Positions 25,500-34,818 of a stretch of 64,000 nt of DNA are shown here, in pieces. The notes below the pieces were generated by a model, which ran no database searches, was not told where the DNA came from, and saw nothing but the letters and a program-made list of their open reading frames with translations. The position numbers and the translations under genes were made by a program. The first letter of the stretch is position 1, and each line of letters opens with the position of its first letter. The DNA comes from DASRAU01 sp035638075. GTDB lineage: Bacteria > Acidobacteriota > Polarisedimenticolia > Gp22-AA2. The stretch covers positions 1-64,000 of the forward strand of contig DASRAU010000023.1 in NCBI GenBank assembly GCA_035638075.1. Direction: 5' to 3'.

Positions 25500-26693
25500 A
25501 TGCACATCAACGACCTGCTGAAGATCGCCACGGAGCGCAAGGCCTCCGACCTCCATCTCAAGGTCGGCTCGTACCCGGTGATCCGCGTGAGCGGCCACCT
25601 CCTGGCGCTGACCGAGCTCGCCCGGCTGTCGCAGGAAGACACCATCGCGATGGCCTTCAGCATCATGAGCGGCCGGCAGAAGCAGAAGTTCAAGGACCAC
25701 TTCGAGATCGACCTCGCGTACTCGGTCCCCGGGCTCGGCCGCTTCCGCGTCAACATCTTCCAGCAGCGCGGCACCGTGGGGCTGGTCCTGCGCGTCATCC
25801 CCTCGAAGATCCTCACGGTCGAAGAGCTGGTCCTGCCGCCGGTGCTCAAGACCATCGCCGACGAGCGGCGCGGGCTGATCCTGGTCACCGGCACGACCGG
25901 GTCGGGCAAGTCGACGTCGCTCGCCGCGATGATCGACTACATCAACACCACCCGCACCGAGCACATCATGACCATCGAGGACCCGATCGAGTTCCTGCAC
26001 CGCGACAAGAAGAGCCTGGTGAACCAGCGCGAGGTCGAAGTCGACACCAAGTCGTTCGCCTCGGCGCTGCGCTCCGCCCTGCGGCAGGACCCCGACGTCA
26101 TCCTGGTCGGCGAGATGCGCGACTACGAGACGATCGAGACGGCGCTCAACGCCGCCGAGACCGGCCACCTGGTCCTCTCGACCCTGCACACCCTCGACGC
26201 CACCGAGACCATCAACCGCATCATCTCGGTCTTCCCGCCGCACCAGCAGAAGCAGATCCGTCTGCAGCTCGCGGCGGTGCTCAAGGCGGCCATCTCGCAG
26301 CGCCTGATGCCGAAGGCCGACGGCAACGGCCGCGTCCCCGCCGTCGAGGTCATGCGCACCACGAACTTCATCCGCGACTGCGTCGAGAACAAGGACAAGA
26401 CCAAGCTCATCCACGATGCCATCGCGCAGGGGACCTCGCAGTACGGCATGCAGACCTTCGACCAGTCGATCTACCAGCTGTACAAGAAGGACCTGATCAC
26501 CATGGAAGAGGCCCTGCGGCGCGCCACCAACCCGGACGAGTTCAAGCTCAAGCTCGCCGGCATCGAGTCGACCGCCGACATGGCGCAGCGGGAGATGGAG
26601 AGCACGCTGCGCACCGGCTTCGAGTCGGGGGGCGGCGCGACGGGGGCGCCGGTCATCGAGATGTCGCGCGCCCACGCCGGGAAGAAGAAATAG
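25500..26693 (+). CDS. pilT: Type IV pilus retraction ATPase PilT
   Basis: A 397-residue hexameric AAA-type motor. The N-terminal PAS-like domain starts MHINDLLKIATERKASDLHL. Walker A GTTGSGKST is at residues 131-139, the Asp box in MTIEDPIEFLH, Walker B in DPDVILVGEMRD, and the His box in STLHTLDATETINR. The family AIRNLIRE segment is replaced by ATNPDEFKLK. It depolymerises pilin to retract type IV pili and drive twitching. A proline/glycine-poor C-terminal extension follows. No other pil gene is nearby. Confidence 0.96.
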   Translation: MHINDLLKIATERKASDLHLKVGSYPVIRVSGHLLALTELARLSQEDTIAMAFSIMSGRQKQKFKDHFEIDLAYSVPGLGRFRVNIFQQRGTVGLVLRVIPSKILTVEELVLPPVLKTIADERRGLILVTGTTGSGKSTSLAAMIDYINTTRTEHIMTIEDPIEFLHRDKKSLVNQREVEVDTKSFASALRSALRQDPDVILVGEMRDYETIETALNAAETGHLVLSTLHTLDATETINRIISVFPPHQQKQIRLQLAAVLKAAISQRLMPKADGNGRVPAVEVMRTTNFIRDCVENKDKTKLIHDAIAQGTSQYGMQTFDQSIYQLYKKDLITMEEALRRATNPDEFKLKLAGIESTADMAQREMESTLRTGFESGGGATGAPVIEMSRAHAGKKK

Positions 26694-26728
26694 GTCCGCG
26701 CGGACGCGCCGGATGCCCGCGGGCCTCT

Positions 26729-26737
26729 TGTTATACT
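26729..26737 (+). promoter_or_regulatory. Extended -10 promoter of alaS
   Basis: TGT-TATACT (TATACT at 26732-26737), 50 bases before the alaS ATG. It sits in a pocket between GC palindromes (GTCCGCGCGGAC at 26694-26705 and CCCGCGGG just upstream). Confidence 0.5.
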
Positions 26738-26786
26738 GGCCGGCCCGCGGCGCCTTCCGCGCCCCGGGTTCCTGGGACCACGCGAC

Positions 26787-29471
26787 ATGATCACGGCGAC
26801 GGAAATCCGCAGGCGCTTTCTCTCTTTCTTCGAGGAGCACGGCCACCAGGTCGTCTCCTCGTCGCCGCTGGTCCCCGCCCAGGACCCGACGCTGCTGTTC
26901 ACCAACGCCGGGATGAACCAGTTCAAGGACACGTTCCTCGGGCGTGAGCCGCGGCCGTACGTCCGCGCCGCCACGTCCCAGAAGTGCATGCGCGTGTCGG
27001 GGAAGCACAACGACCTCGAGCAGGTCGGCCGCACGCCGCGTCACCACACTTTCTTCGAGATGCTGGGGAACTTCTCCTTCGGCGACTATTTCAAGAAGGA
27101 TGCGATCGCCTTCGGCTGGGATCTCCTGACGTCGCCGTCGCATTACGGCCTGCCGAAGGACAAGCTCTTCGTCACCGTCTTCCGCGAGGACGACGAGGCG
27201 TACGACCTGTGGCGCAAGGGGCCGGGCGTGCCCGAGGCGCGGCTGGCCCGGCTCGGTGAGGCGGACAACTTCTGGTCGATGGGAGAGACGGGCCCCTGCG
27301 GTCCCTGTTCGGAGATCTACGTCGACCGCGGGAAGCAGCCGATCGCCTGCACCGTCTCGCCGTGCGCTCCCGGCTGCGACTGCGGACGTTTCATGGAGAT
27401 CTGGAACCTCGTCTTCATGCAGTACGACCGCCAGGCGGACGGGAAGCTCGTGCCGCTGGCCCGCACCGGCGTGGACACCGGCATGGGACTGGAGCGGCTG
27501 TCCGCCGTCCTGCAGGGCGTCGAGAGCAACTACGACACCGACCTGTTCACGCCCATCGTCGCCGCCGCGGCGCGGCTCGCCGAGGAGGCCTCCGGCCGCC
27601 GCCCCGACCCGTCGCAAGGCGACGACCGCGTCGGCCTCCAGGTCATCGCCGACCACGTGCGCGCCCTCACCTTCCTGATCGGCGACGGGGTCGTTCCCGG
27701 CAACGACGGGCGCGGCTACGTGCTGCGCCGGATCCTCCGGCGCGCCATCCGCTTCGGACGCGCTCTCGGCATGGAGCGGCCGTTCCTCGGCACGCTCTCC
27801 GGAACCGTCATCGAGCTCATGGAGCCGGCCTATCCCGACCTCTCGGCGCACCGCACCGCCATCGCCGCGACGCTCCTGCGCGAAGAAGAGCGCTTCGCCG
27901 GCACCCTCGCCATCGGCCTCGCCAAGGTCGAGGCGCTCGCCGCCGCGCTGCGCAAGGACGGGAAGGGAACGATTCCCGGACCCGAGGCCTTCCGCCTGTA
28001 CGACACCTTCGGCGTGCCGTTCGATCTCGTGAAGGACGTCGCCCAGGCGTGGAAGCTCGACGTGGACGAGCCCGGCTTCGAGCGCGAGATGGAGGAGCAG
28101 CGCTCCCGCTCGCGCAAGGGGATGAAGGAGATCGCCGCGCCCCTGGCCGGAGCGCTGGCGACATCACCGATCGCCTCGAGCGAGTTCACCGGCTACGTGA
28201 ACCACGTCGTCGAGGAGGCGCGCGTCGTCGCGCTCCTGCGCGGCGAAGCCCTGGTCGAGGAGCTGCGGCAGGGCGAAAAGGGCGGCGTGCTCCTCAGCCA
28301 CACGCCGTTCTACGCCGAGTCGGGCGGTCAGATCGGCGACGCCGGCACACTGACCGCTTCGGGCGGCGCCGCCGCCGTGAGCGACACCCAGGCGGTGCGC
28401 CGCGGGCTGCCGCTGCACCAGGTGACCGTGCTCGAGGGCCGGCTGCGCGTCGGCGATCTCGTGCGCGCCGAGGTGGACAAGTCCCGCCGGCTGGCGACCA
28501 CGCGGGCCCACGACGCGACGCACCTCGTGCACGCGGCGCTGCGCGAGGTGGTGGGGACGCACGTCAAGCAGGCCGGCTCGCTCGTCGAGGCCGATCGCCT
28601 GCGCTTCGACTTCACGCACTATGCCTCGCTCCCGGAGGAGATCCAGCGCCAGGTCGAGGACCTGGTGAACGACGTGGTGCGCCAGGACCTGCCGATCCGC
28701 TCCGCCGTGATGCCGCTCGACGAGGCGCTGCGCAAAGGCGCCCTGGCGTTCTTCGGCGACAAGTACGCCGACATCGTGCGGGTCGTCGAGATTCCCGGGT
28801 TCAGCATGGAGCTGTGCGGCGGGACGCATGCCTCGACCACCGGATCCATCGGCGTCGTCCGGCTCGCGCCCGAGCGCGGCATCGCCGCCGGCACGCGCCG
28901 CGTCGAGGCCCTGACCGGGGCGCTCGCCCTGGACGAGGCGCGCGACGAGCGCCGGGCTTTGGCGGGTGTCACCGCCGCGCTCCACGTGGACCGGTCCGCC
29001 GCGCCCGAAGCGCTGGCGCGCCTGGTCGAGCAGAACCGCGCGCTGCAGCGGGAGATCGAGCGCCTCAAGGTCGCCATCGCCTCGGGCGAGGGAGGCGGCG
29101 GAGTCGAGGAGGTGCGCGAGGTGGCCGGCGTGCGGGTTCTCGTCCCGAAGGTGCAGCGCGGCCTCGACAAGGGAGCCCTGCGCGCGCTCGTGGACCGCAA
29201 TCGCGAGCGCCTGCCGTCGGGCGTCATCGTGCAGTGGGCGGCGCAGGAGGAGGATCGTGTGCAGGTCACCACCTCCGTCAGCAAGGACCTCATTCCGCCG
29301 CTCCATGCCGGGGAGATCGTCAAGGCGCTCGCGCCGCTGGTGGAAGGCCGCGGCGGCGGGCGGGCCGACATGGCGGAAGCCGGGGGACGGCGCACCGGCG
29401 ACCTCGAAGGCGTGCGCGAGAAATCGATTTCGATCCTCGAGAACCTGATCCGCGAGGCGCGGGGCCAGTGA
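26787..29471 (+). CDS. alaS: Alanyl-tRNA synthetase
   Basis: An 894-residue class II synthetase. The catalytic domain starts with RRRFLSFFEEHGHQVVSSSPLVP and includes LLFTNAGMNQFKD. A cysteine cluster CTVSPCAPGCDCGRFMEIWN is present. The editing domain has zinc ligands in HDATHLVHAAL and CGGTH, and a C-Ala coiled-coil/DHHA1-like domain follows. It charges tRNA-Ala and hydrolyses Ser/Gly mischarged tRNA. It is of normal length, monocistronic or linked to the transglycosylase gene, whose GTG overlaps its stop. Confidence 0.97.
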   Translation: MITATEIRRRFLSFFEEHGHQVVSSSPLVPAQDPTLLFTNAGMNQFKDTFLGREPRPYVRAATSQKCMRVSGKHNDLEQVGRTPRHHTFFEMLGNFSFGDYFKKDAIAFGWDLLTSPSHYGLPKDKLFVTVFREDDEAYDLWRKGPGVPEARLARLGEADNFWSMGETGPCGPCSEIYVDRGKQPIACTVSPCAPGCDCGRFMEIWNLVFMQYDRQADGKLVPLARTGVDTGMGLERLSAVLQGVESNYDTDLFTPIVAAAARLAEEASGRRPDPSQGDDRVGLQVIADHVRALTFLIGDGVVPGNDGRGYVLRRILRRAIRFGRALGMERPFLGTLSGTVIELMEPAYPDLSAHRTAIAATLLREEERFAGTLAIGLAKVEALAAALRKDGKGTIPGPEAFRLYDTFGVPFDLVKDVAQAWKLDVDEPGFEREMEEQRSRSRKGMKEIAAPLAGALATSPIASSEFTGYVNHVVEEARVVALLRGEALVEELRQGEKGGVLLSHTPFYAESGGQIGDAGTLTASGGAAAVSDTQAVRRGLPLHQVTVLEGRLRVGDLVRAEVDKSRRLATTRAHDATHLVHAALREVVGTHVKQAGSLVEADRLRFDFTHYASLPEEIQRQVEDLVNDVVRQDLPIRSAVMPLDEALRKGALAFFGDKYADIVRVVEIPGFSMELCGGTHASTTGSIGVVRLAPERGIAAGTRRVEALTGALALDEARDERRALAGVTAALHVDRSAAPEALARLVEQNRALQREIERLKVAIASGEGGGGVEEVREVAGVRVLVPKVQRGLDKGALRALVDRNRERLPSGVIVQWAAQEEDRVQVTTSVSKDLIPPLHAGEIVKALAPLVEGRGGGRADMAEAGGRRTGDLEGVREKSISILENLIREARGQ

Positions 29472-30130
29472 GCCTCCACGGAGGTTCCCTGACCGGGCGC
29501 GCCGCGGCCGCGGGACTCCTGCTGGCCGTCGTGGGGGCGATCTTCGCCCCGGTGGCGGCCGGGGATGCGATCTACTACCGGCGCGATGCCGACGGAAACC
29601 TGGTGATCACCAACGTGCCGGACAGCCGCGATCTGCGCGTCATGGTTCCCGAGAGGCGCGCGGTGCGCCCCGGCTCGGGCGCGCAGTACCGCGACATCAT
29701 CGAGCGGGCCGCGCGCGAGCACGGCATCCACCCCGACCTGGTCTATGCGGTGGCGGCGGTCGAGTCCTCGTTCGATCCGCTGGCGCGCTCGGTGAAGGGG
29801 GCGCAGGGCCTGATGCAGCTCATGCCCGACACCGCCGATCGCTTCGGCGTGCGCGATGCGTGGAACCCGGACGACAACGTCCGCGGCGGGGCCGGCTACC
29901 TGAGATACCTGCTGGACCTGTTCCAGGGCGACGTGCGGCTGGCGCTGGCGGCCTACAACGCCGGCGAGAACGTGGTCCTGAACCTGAAGCGCATTCCGCC
30001 GTACGCCGAGACCCGCACCTACGTCGCCAAGATCATGAAGCGCTTCGGCACCGGCCGCGATCCGTACCTGCCCGACACGTCCGAGGCGGACGCGCAGCCC
30101 GAGACCGTCGCCGAGCAGCCGACGCACTAG
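29468..30130 (+). CDS. Lytic transglycosylase (SLT domain) with N-terminal DUF4124
   Basis: A 220-residue exported protein. It has a signal peptide (LLLAVVGAIFAPVAAG), then a DUF4124-type segment (AIYYRRDADGNLVITNVPDS), and an SLT lysozyme-like domain (about 75-190). The catalytic Glu is in VAAVESSFDPLARS, followed by GAQGLMQLMPDTADRFGV and ALAAYNAGENVV. It cleaves the MurNAc-GlcNAc bond of peptidoglycan, forming 1,6-anhydro ends. GTG at 29468 overlaps the alaS stop. Confidence 0.9.
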   Translation: MSLHGGSLTGRAAAAGLLLAVVGAIFAPVAAGDAIYYRRDADGNLVITNVPDSRDLRVMVPERRAVRPGSGAQYRDIIERAAREHGIHPDLVYAVAAVESSFDPLARSVKGAQGLMQLMPDTADRFGVRDAWNPDDNVRGGAGYLRYLLDLFQGDVRLALAAYNAGENVVLNLKRIPPYAETRTYVAKIMKRFGTGRDPYLPDTSEADAQPETVAEQPTH

Positions 30131-30172
30131 ATCGCGAAATCGGGACCGGCCCCCAGCGCAACGATAGGCTCC

Positions 30173-30178
30173 TATAAT
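30173..30178 (+). promoter_or_regulatory. Consensus -10 for add; predicts a leaderless mRNA
   Basis: A perfect TATAAT ends seven bases before the ATG at 30186, so transcription should start at or next to the A of the start codon. There is no ribosome site. No recognisable -35 lies 16-18 bases upstream. Confidence 0.6.
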
Positions 30179-30185
30179 CCCCACG

Positions 30186-31208
30186 ATGAGCGCGCCTCCT
30201 CCCCCCTTCGCGGAGATGCCCAAGGCGGAGATCCATCTCCACCTCGAAGGGTCGATCGACCTCGACACGCTCGTGGCGATCCGCGCCCGCCGGAAGAAGC
30301 TGACCAGCGACGGCGAGCGGCGGCGCCTCGAGGCGCTCTATCGCCACGCCGGGTTCGTCGATTTCCTGAAGCATTTCGCCGCCCTGTGCGAGGACCTGAC
30401 CGACGCCGAGGACTTCGCCCTCGCCACCACGCGCCTCTCGGAACGCCTCGGCGCGCAGCGGGTGCGCTACGCGGAGGTGATGTGCTCGCCGGGGATCTTC
30501 GTGCGGCGCGGCATCCCGCCGAAGGAGATCCTCGACGCGGTCACCTCCGCGGGGACGGCGGCCGCGAGGAACGGCGGCCCGCGCCTGCAGTGGATCCTCG
30601 ACAGCGTGCGGCAATGGGGACCGGCGGCGTTCGAGCCGCTCGTCGAGCACGCCGCCGCATTCCTTCCGCGCGGCGTCGTCGGTGTCGGCATCGGAGGCGA
30701 CGAATCGGCGTGGAAGGCGAAGGATTTCGCCATGGCCTACCGCGAGGCGCGCCGGCTCGGGCTCCGGACCACGGCGCACGCCGGCGAGTTCTCCGGCCCC
30801 GAGTCGGTGTGGGAGGCGATCGAAGTCCTCCAGGTGGACCGCATCGGTCACGGCGTCCGCGCCGTCGAGGACACAACACTCGTCGGCCTGCTGGCGGAGA
30901 GACGCATCCCGCTCGAATGCTGCCCGACCAGCAACATCGCCACCGGCATCGTGAAGGACTGGGACGCGCACCCCATCCCGACGCTCGTCCGGGCCGACGT
31001 GTTCGTCACCGTGGGAAGCGACGACCCGGCGATGTTCGGAACCACGCTGCTCCAGGAGTGGGAGACCCTGCACCAGGAGCTCGGGCTTTCGCAGGAAGAA
31101 GTGCTGCGCGTCGGACGGAACACCATCGAGGCGACCTTCCTGAAGGCCGAGGAGAAGAAGGTCCTGCTTTCCGAGTTCGACCGGTCGGCGGAGCATCACA
31201 CTTCGTGA
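30186..31208 (+). CDS. add: Adenosine deaminase family hydrolase
   Basis: A 340-residue metal-dependent deaminase of the ADA family. Zinc ligands are EIHLHLEGS (HxH) near residues 16-18, HAGE, and the Asp pair in VGSDDPAMF; RIGHGVRA carries the catalytic His. It would deaminate adenosine or a related purine. Aminodeoxyfutalosine deaminase of the menaquinone pathway belongs to the same family and cannot be excluded. It may be read from a leaderless message. Its stop overlaps the glycosyltransferase start. Confidence 0.85.
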   Translation: MSAPPPPFAEMPKAEIHLHLEGSIDLDTLVAIRARRKKLTSDGERRRLEALYRHAGFVDFLKHFAALCEDLTDAEDFALATTRLSERLGAQRVRYAEVMCSPGIFVRRGIPPKEILDAVTSAGTAAARNGGPRLQWILDSVRQWGPAAFEPLVEHAAAFLPRGVVGVGIGGDESAWKAKDFAMAYREARRLGLRTTAHAGEFSGPESVWEAIEVLQVDRIGHGVRAVEDTTLVGLLAERRIPLECCPTSNIATGIVKDWDAHPIPTLVRADVFVTVGSDDPAMFGTTLLQEWETLHQELGLSQEEVLRVGRNTIEATFLKAEEKKVLLSEFDRSAEHHTS

Positions 31209-33271
31209 ATCCGAGGCGGCTCGCCTGGGGGGCGGCCGCCGTCGCCGCCGCCATCCTGCTGCTCGCCGGGTCGCTCCTCCGCGGCGGCGGGGGACTCGCC
31301 GGCGTCTACGCCATCACCGGGGCCGACGGGCGGGAAGTCGAGGTCAGCCGCCGCGTCGATCCGCGTCTCGATTTCCCGGTGCCGCAGCGGCTCGATGCGG
31401 CCTACATCTTCCACTGGAATTACCAGGCCTTCGGCTTCCCGTCGCAGATGCCGCCGTACGTCATCCACTGGCGCGGCGTGCTCGCCGTGCCGGAGACGGG
31501 GACGTACGGCTTCTCCGTGGACGCGCAGGGGTCGGCGGCGCTCGCGATTGACGGGGAGCCGATCGAGGTTCGTCCCGATGCCACGACCGACCGGCCGCTC
31601 TCGGCGGGCTTCCATCCGATCGCGGTTGACTACCGGCTCGATTCGGGTGAGGCGCGCCTGGTCCTGTCGTGGCAGCCTCCGGGGCGGCGGCTGCAGCCGA
31701 TCCCCGAGGCCTTCCTCGCCCCGGACAGCGACGCCTATGCGGCGGCGCGCGGCAGCCACGGGATCGGCTGGGGACTTCTCGCGGCGAGCCTCATCGCGGC
31801 GGCGGTCCTGTGGCGCCGCGGCCGGGCGGCGCCGCAATCGTTCGCCGGCCGCCTGCGCGAGGGCACCATCGCGGAGCGGCCGCGTCTCGCCCTCGGGGCG
31901 ATCGTCATGCTCGCCGCGCTCCTGCGCTTCCACGACTACGCCTTCGTGCCGTTCCACCACGAGACGGCCGACGAGTACCAGCACGCGTGGGAAGGCTGGC
32001 ACCTGCTGCACCAGCTGGAGCCGGCCGCGTGGACCACCTTCCCGGACGCCTACCCGCCCGACCAGGCGCACGACTTCAGGTGGTTCGGCGATCGCTACAT
32101 CGTGGTGCGGCCCTACTTCGACCACCCGCCGCTGTTCTCGATCCCGGTCGGCATCTTCTGCTCGCTCGCCGGGGCGCGCTCGTTCCTCGAGTGCACGCTG
32201 CCGGTGATGCGCCTGGTGCCGATTCTCCTGAGCCTCGCGGGACTCCTGCTCCTCGAGCGGCTGGCGCGCGCCTACGGCTTTTCCGAGGCGACGACGCTGC
32301 TGGCGGCCCTCGTCTATGCCACCACACCGGTCCTGATCCTCGGCCAGAGGCTGGTGAAGGCGGAGAGCCTGCTGGCCCTGTTCTTCATGGCGGCGCTCCT
32401 GGCCGTGCGGCCGGATCGGCCGGGAGGGGAGCGGCGCGGCGCCGTCACGGCCGGCCTCATCGGGGCGCTGTCGATCTGGACCAAGGCGACGGGTGTCGCC
32501 CTCGTCGCGGTGGTGGCGCTGGCGCTCCTGGCGCAGCGGCGGCGGCGCGATGCGCTCGTCGCCTGCGGCATCGCCGCGGCGGGGCTGGTCCTCTACCTGC
32601 TCTACGCGGCGGCCTACGACTTCGGCATCTTCCTCAAGGTCATGCAGGGGCAGGGGTCTTCGAAATGGGTCTCGTCCGAGTCGTTCCACGACCTCCTGGG
32701 CGGCAAGGCGGTGGTGAAGTGGTTCGGCGGCGGCACCTACCTGTGGCTCTGGGTGGCGTTCGCCATCGCCGCGTTCCGCGGCCGCGACGACCGCGGCGGC
32801 GCGGCGCCCATCTCGGGAGACACATCCGGCCGCCTCTCGAGGCTGACGCTGATCGTCCTGCCGGTGGCCGTGTATGCCACGCTCCTCGCGCTGACCGCCG
32901 ATCACCGGGTGGTGTACGGCTGGTACCGCGTGCCGCTGTATCCCTTTCTGTGTCTCGCCGCCGGGATGTACCTGGAGGAGATGCTGGAGCACGGCGATCT
33001 CCTGCGCACCTTTCCCTTCGCGCTGACCGCCGTGGTGTCGGCGGTGCTCTACGCCCTGCCGGAGCCTCTTGGGCAGTCGCGCCCGATCCTGTATCTCCTC
33101 GCCGCGGCGGTGCTGCTGCCGTTCGTTCCGCGCGTGCTGAGCGACCGGCCATGGGCGCGCCGGGCCGCCGCCGGCGGCGCCATCCTGCTGCTCGTCGTGT
33201 TCATCGTGGCGAACGTCGCCACGGTCGGCGACCTGCTGGAGATCTATTCACGCACGCGCGGCACGCAGTGA
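31205..33271 (+). CDS. PA14-domain membrane glycosyltransferase (PMT/ArnT-like)
   Basis: A 688-residue integral membrane protein. One N-terminal helix (residues 6-25) precedes a PA14-type carbohydrate-binding domain (about 60-165: YVIHWRGVLAVPETGTYGFSVDAQGSAALAIDG...SGEARLVLSW). Then comes a GT39/GT83-like core with at least ten helices. The first external loop carries the family acidic pair in ETADEYQHAWEGW. Such enzymes transfer sugars from polyprenyl phosphate carriers to proteins or lipids. PA14 fused to this core is unusual but known. The start is GTG at 31205. It converges with the phosphohexomutase. Confidence 0.8.
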   Translation: MNPRRLAWGAAAVAAAILLLAGSLLRGGGGLAGVYAITGADGREVEVSRRVDPRLDFPVPQRLDAAYIFHWNYQAFGFPSQMPPYVIHWRGVLAVPETGTYGFSVDAQGSAALAIDGEPIEVRPDATTDRPLSAGFHPIAVDYRLDSGEARLVLSWQPPGRRLQPIPEAFLAPDSDAYAAARGSHGIGWGLLAASLIAAAVLWRRGRAAPQSFAGRLREGTIAERPRLALGAIVMLAALLRFHDYAFVPFHHETADEYQHAWEGWHLLHQLEPAAWTTFPDAYPPDQAHDFRWFGDRYIVVRPYFDHPPLFSIPVGIFCSLAGARSFLECTLPVMRLVPILLSLAGLLLLERLARAYGFSEATTLLAALVYATTPVLILGQRLVKAESLLALFFMAALLAVRPDRPGGERRGAVTAGLIGALSIWTKATGVALVAVVALALLAQRRRRDALVACGIAAAGLVLYLLYAAAYDFGIFLKVMQGQGSSKWVSSESFHDLLGGKAVVKWFGGGTYLWLWVAFAIAAFRGRDDRGGAAPISGDTSGRLSRLTLIVLPVAVYATLLALTADHRVVYGWYRVPLYPFLCLAAGMYLEEMLEHGDLLRTFPFALTAVVSAVLYALPEPLGQSRPILYLLAAAVLLPFVPRVLSDRPWARRAAAGGAILLLVVFIVANVATVGDLLEIYSRTRGTQ

Positions 33272-33317
33272 TGATGCCCCATTCCCCGGGACGCATCAGC
33301 GCTGATTCCGCAACGGA

Positions 33318-34712
33318 TCAGCCGGCGAAACGCCGGATGAGCCCGACGCCGGCGCGCAGCAGCCGCCGGACCAGCGGCTTCGTGGACGCCTCGCAGTAGA
33401 CGCGCAGGACCGGCTCGGTCCCCGAAGCGCGGAAGAGGATCCAGCCCGCGTCGCCGAGCAGGAGCTTGGCGCCGTCGAGATTGTCGCGCCCCGCGACCTT
33501 GAGTCCCCCGAGACGGGCCGGTGGATCCGCCTTGAGCGTGTCGACGGCGCGCCGCCCGGCTCCCGGCGGCAGGTGCAGGTCGACGCGCTCGTATTCGTAG
33601 GCCCCGAACTCGGCCTGCATGGCCGCGATGCGGCGGCTCAGGCGCCGCTCGCCGGTCGCCAGCATTTCCGCCATCAGCAGCCCGATGAGGATGCCGTCGC
33701 GCTCCGGCAGGAAGCGCTTGACGCCGATGCCGCCGCTCTCCTCGCCGCCGATGAGGATGTCGTCCTCGAGCATCAGGCGCGCGATGTGCTTGAAGCCGAT
33801 TGGCAGGTCGTGGAATGCCACGCCGTGCGCCTTCGCGATGCGCTCGGCGAGCAGCGTGTTGGCGAAGGTGCGGGCGATGCCGCCGCGCCATCCCTTGGTG
33901 CGCAGCAGGTGCAGGGCCAGGAGCGCGAAGGTCTGCAGCGCCGGGACATCGCGCCCGCGCTCGTCGATCACCCCGAGGCGGTCGCCGTCCCCGTCCAGGG
34001 CGAGCCCGAGGTGCGCCCTCTGCGCCACGACGCTGCGGCGCAGCAAATCGAGGTTCTCGGGCCGCGGCTCGGGCGCGGCCCCGCCGAACAGGATGTCGGC
34101 ATCGCCGCGAATCGTGCGCACTCTCGTGCGCCCGCCGCGCACCAGGTCCTCGAGGATGCGCCCTCCGGCCCCGTGCATGCTGTCCACGACGATGCGCAGC
34201 GGGGCACGGCGGATCGCCGGCAGGTCGACCACCGAAACCAGCCGGGGAACGTAGGAGGGGAGGAAGGGATGGCGGCGCACGGGAACGCGGCCCACGCGCG
34301 GGGCGCGCCGGTCGAGGAGCGCCTCGACCCGCTCGGTCATCTCCGGCGGCGCGCTGCCGCCGAACGGGGCCTTGAGCTTGAAGCCGTTCCACTCCGGCGG
34401 ATTGTGGCTGGCGGTGATGGCGATCCCGAGCGGGGCGGCCGAGGCCACCACCTGGCAGGAGACCATCGGCGTCGTCGTCGCGGTCTCGGGCAGGAGCGCC
34501 GTCAGGCCGTTGCCTTCGAGCACCGCCGCGGCGCACTCGGCGAACGGCCGGCTCAGGAAGCGGACGTCGTGACCCACCGGGACCGGTGAGGCAGTCCCCC
34601 CTTCCTCGTGAATCAGGTCCGCGACCGCCTGCGTCACGCGGCGCACGCCGTCGAAGGTGAACTCCTCGGCGATGATGCCGCGCCAGCCGTCGGTCCCGAA
34701 ACGAATCGGCAC
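33318..34712 (-). CDS. Phosphoglucomutase/phosphomannomutase family protein
   Basis: A 464-residue alpha-D-phosphohexomutase. All four active-site loops are visible: catalytic phosphoserine TASHNPPEWNGFK, metal site DGDGDRLG, sugar loop GEESGGIG, and phosphate loop FRASGTEPVLRVY. It interconverts hexose 1- and 6-phosphates for envelope sugars. The chosen start is GTG at 34712, giving MPIRFGTDGWRGII with GGGGGGA upstream; the longer open frame would run under the pgsA promoter. Close relatives in this family act on glucosamine as well; specificity is not assignable. It diverges from pgsA. Confidence 0.9.
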   Translation of the reverse strand: MPIRFGTDGWRGIIAEEFTFDGVRRVTQAVADLIHEEGGTASPVPVGHDVRFLSRPFAECAAAVLEGNGLTALLPETATTTPMVSCQVVASAAPLGIAITASHNPPEWNGFKLKAPFGGSAPPEMTERVEALLDRRAPRVGRVPVRRHPFLPSYVPRLVSVVDLPAIRRAPLRIVVDSMHGAGGRILEDLVRGGRTRVRTIRGDADILFGGAAPEPRPENLDLLRRSVVAQRAHLGLALDGDGDRLGVIDERGRDVPALQTFALLALHLLRTKGWRGGIARTFANTLLAERIAKAHGVAFHDLPIGFKHIARLMLEDDILIGGEESGGIGVKRFLPERDGILIGLLMAEMLATGERRLSRRIAAMQAEFGAYEYERVDLHLPPGAGRRAVDTLKADPPARLGGLKVAGRDNLDGAKLLLGDAGWILFRASGTEPVLRVYCEASTKPLVRRLLRAGVGLIRRFAG

Positions 34713-34713
34713 G

Positions 34714-34742
34714 TTGATCCCCCCGGGGGCGTGTGCTATGTT
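34714..34742 (+). promoter_or_regulatory. pgsA promoter with palindromic spacer
   Basis: TTGATC (34714-34719), a 17-base spacer and TATGTT (34737-34742) with an extended TGC. The first ten spacer bases are CCCCCGGGGG, as in the pilT promoter. The -35 box begins two bases from the GTG of the divergent mutase. Confidence 0.55.
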
Positions 34743-34767
34743 CCGCGCCGTCGCGATCCGGCGGCGC

Positions 34768-34773
34768 ATTCTA
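34768..34773 (-). promoter_or_regulatory. -10 element of the phosphohexomutase gene
   Basis: TAGAAT on the minus strand, about 55 bases upstream of the GTG. No clear -35. It would place the two divergent promoters across one another. Confidence 0.35.
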
Positions 34774-34818
34774 CCGAAGCGACGCGCCCTTCCGCTCATT
34801 TCTCAAACGCGCCGAGGG

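Noticed and set aside
33295..33306. ATCAGCGCTGAT palindrome between convergent genes as terminator
   Set aside because: No loop and no T-run on either strand, so not supported as an intrinsic terminator.
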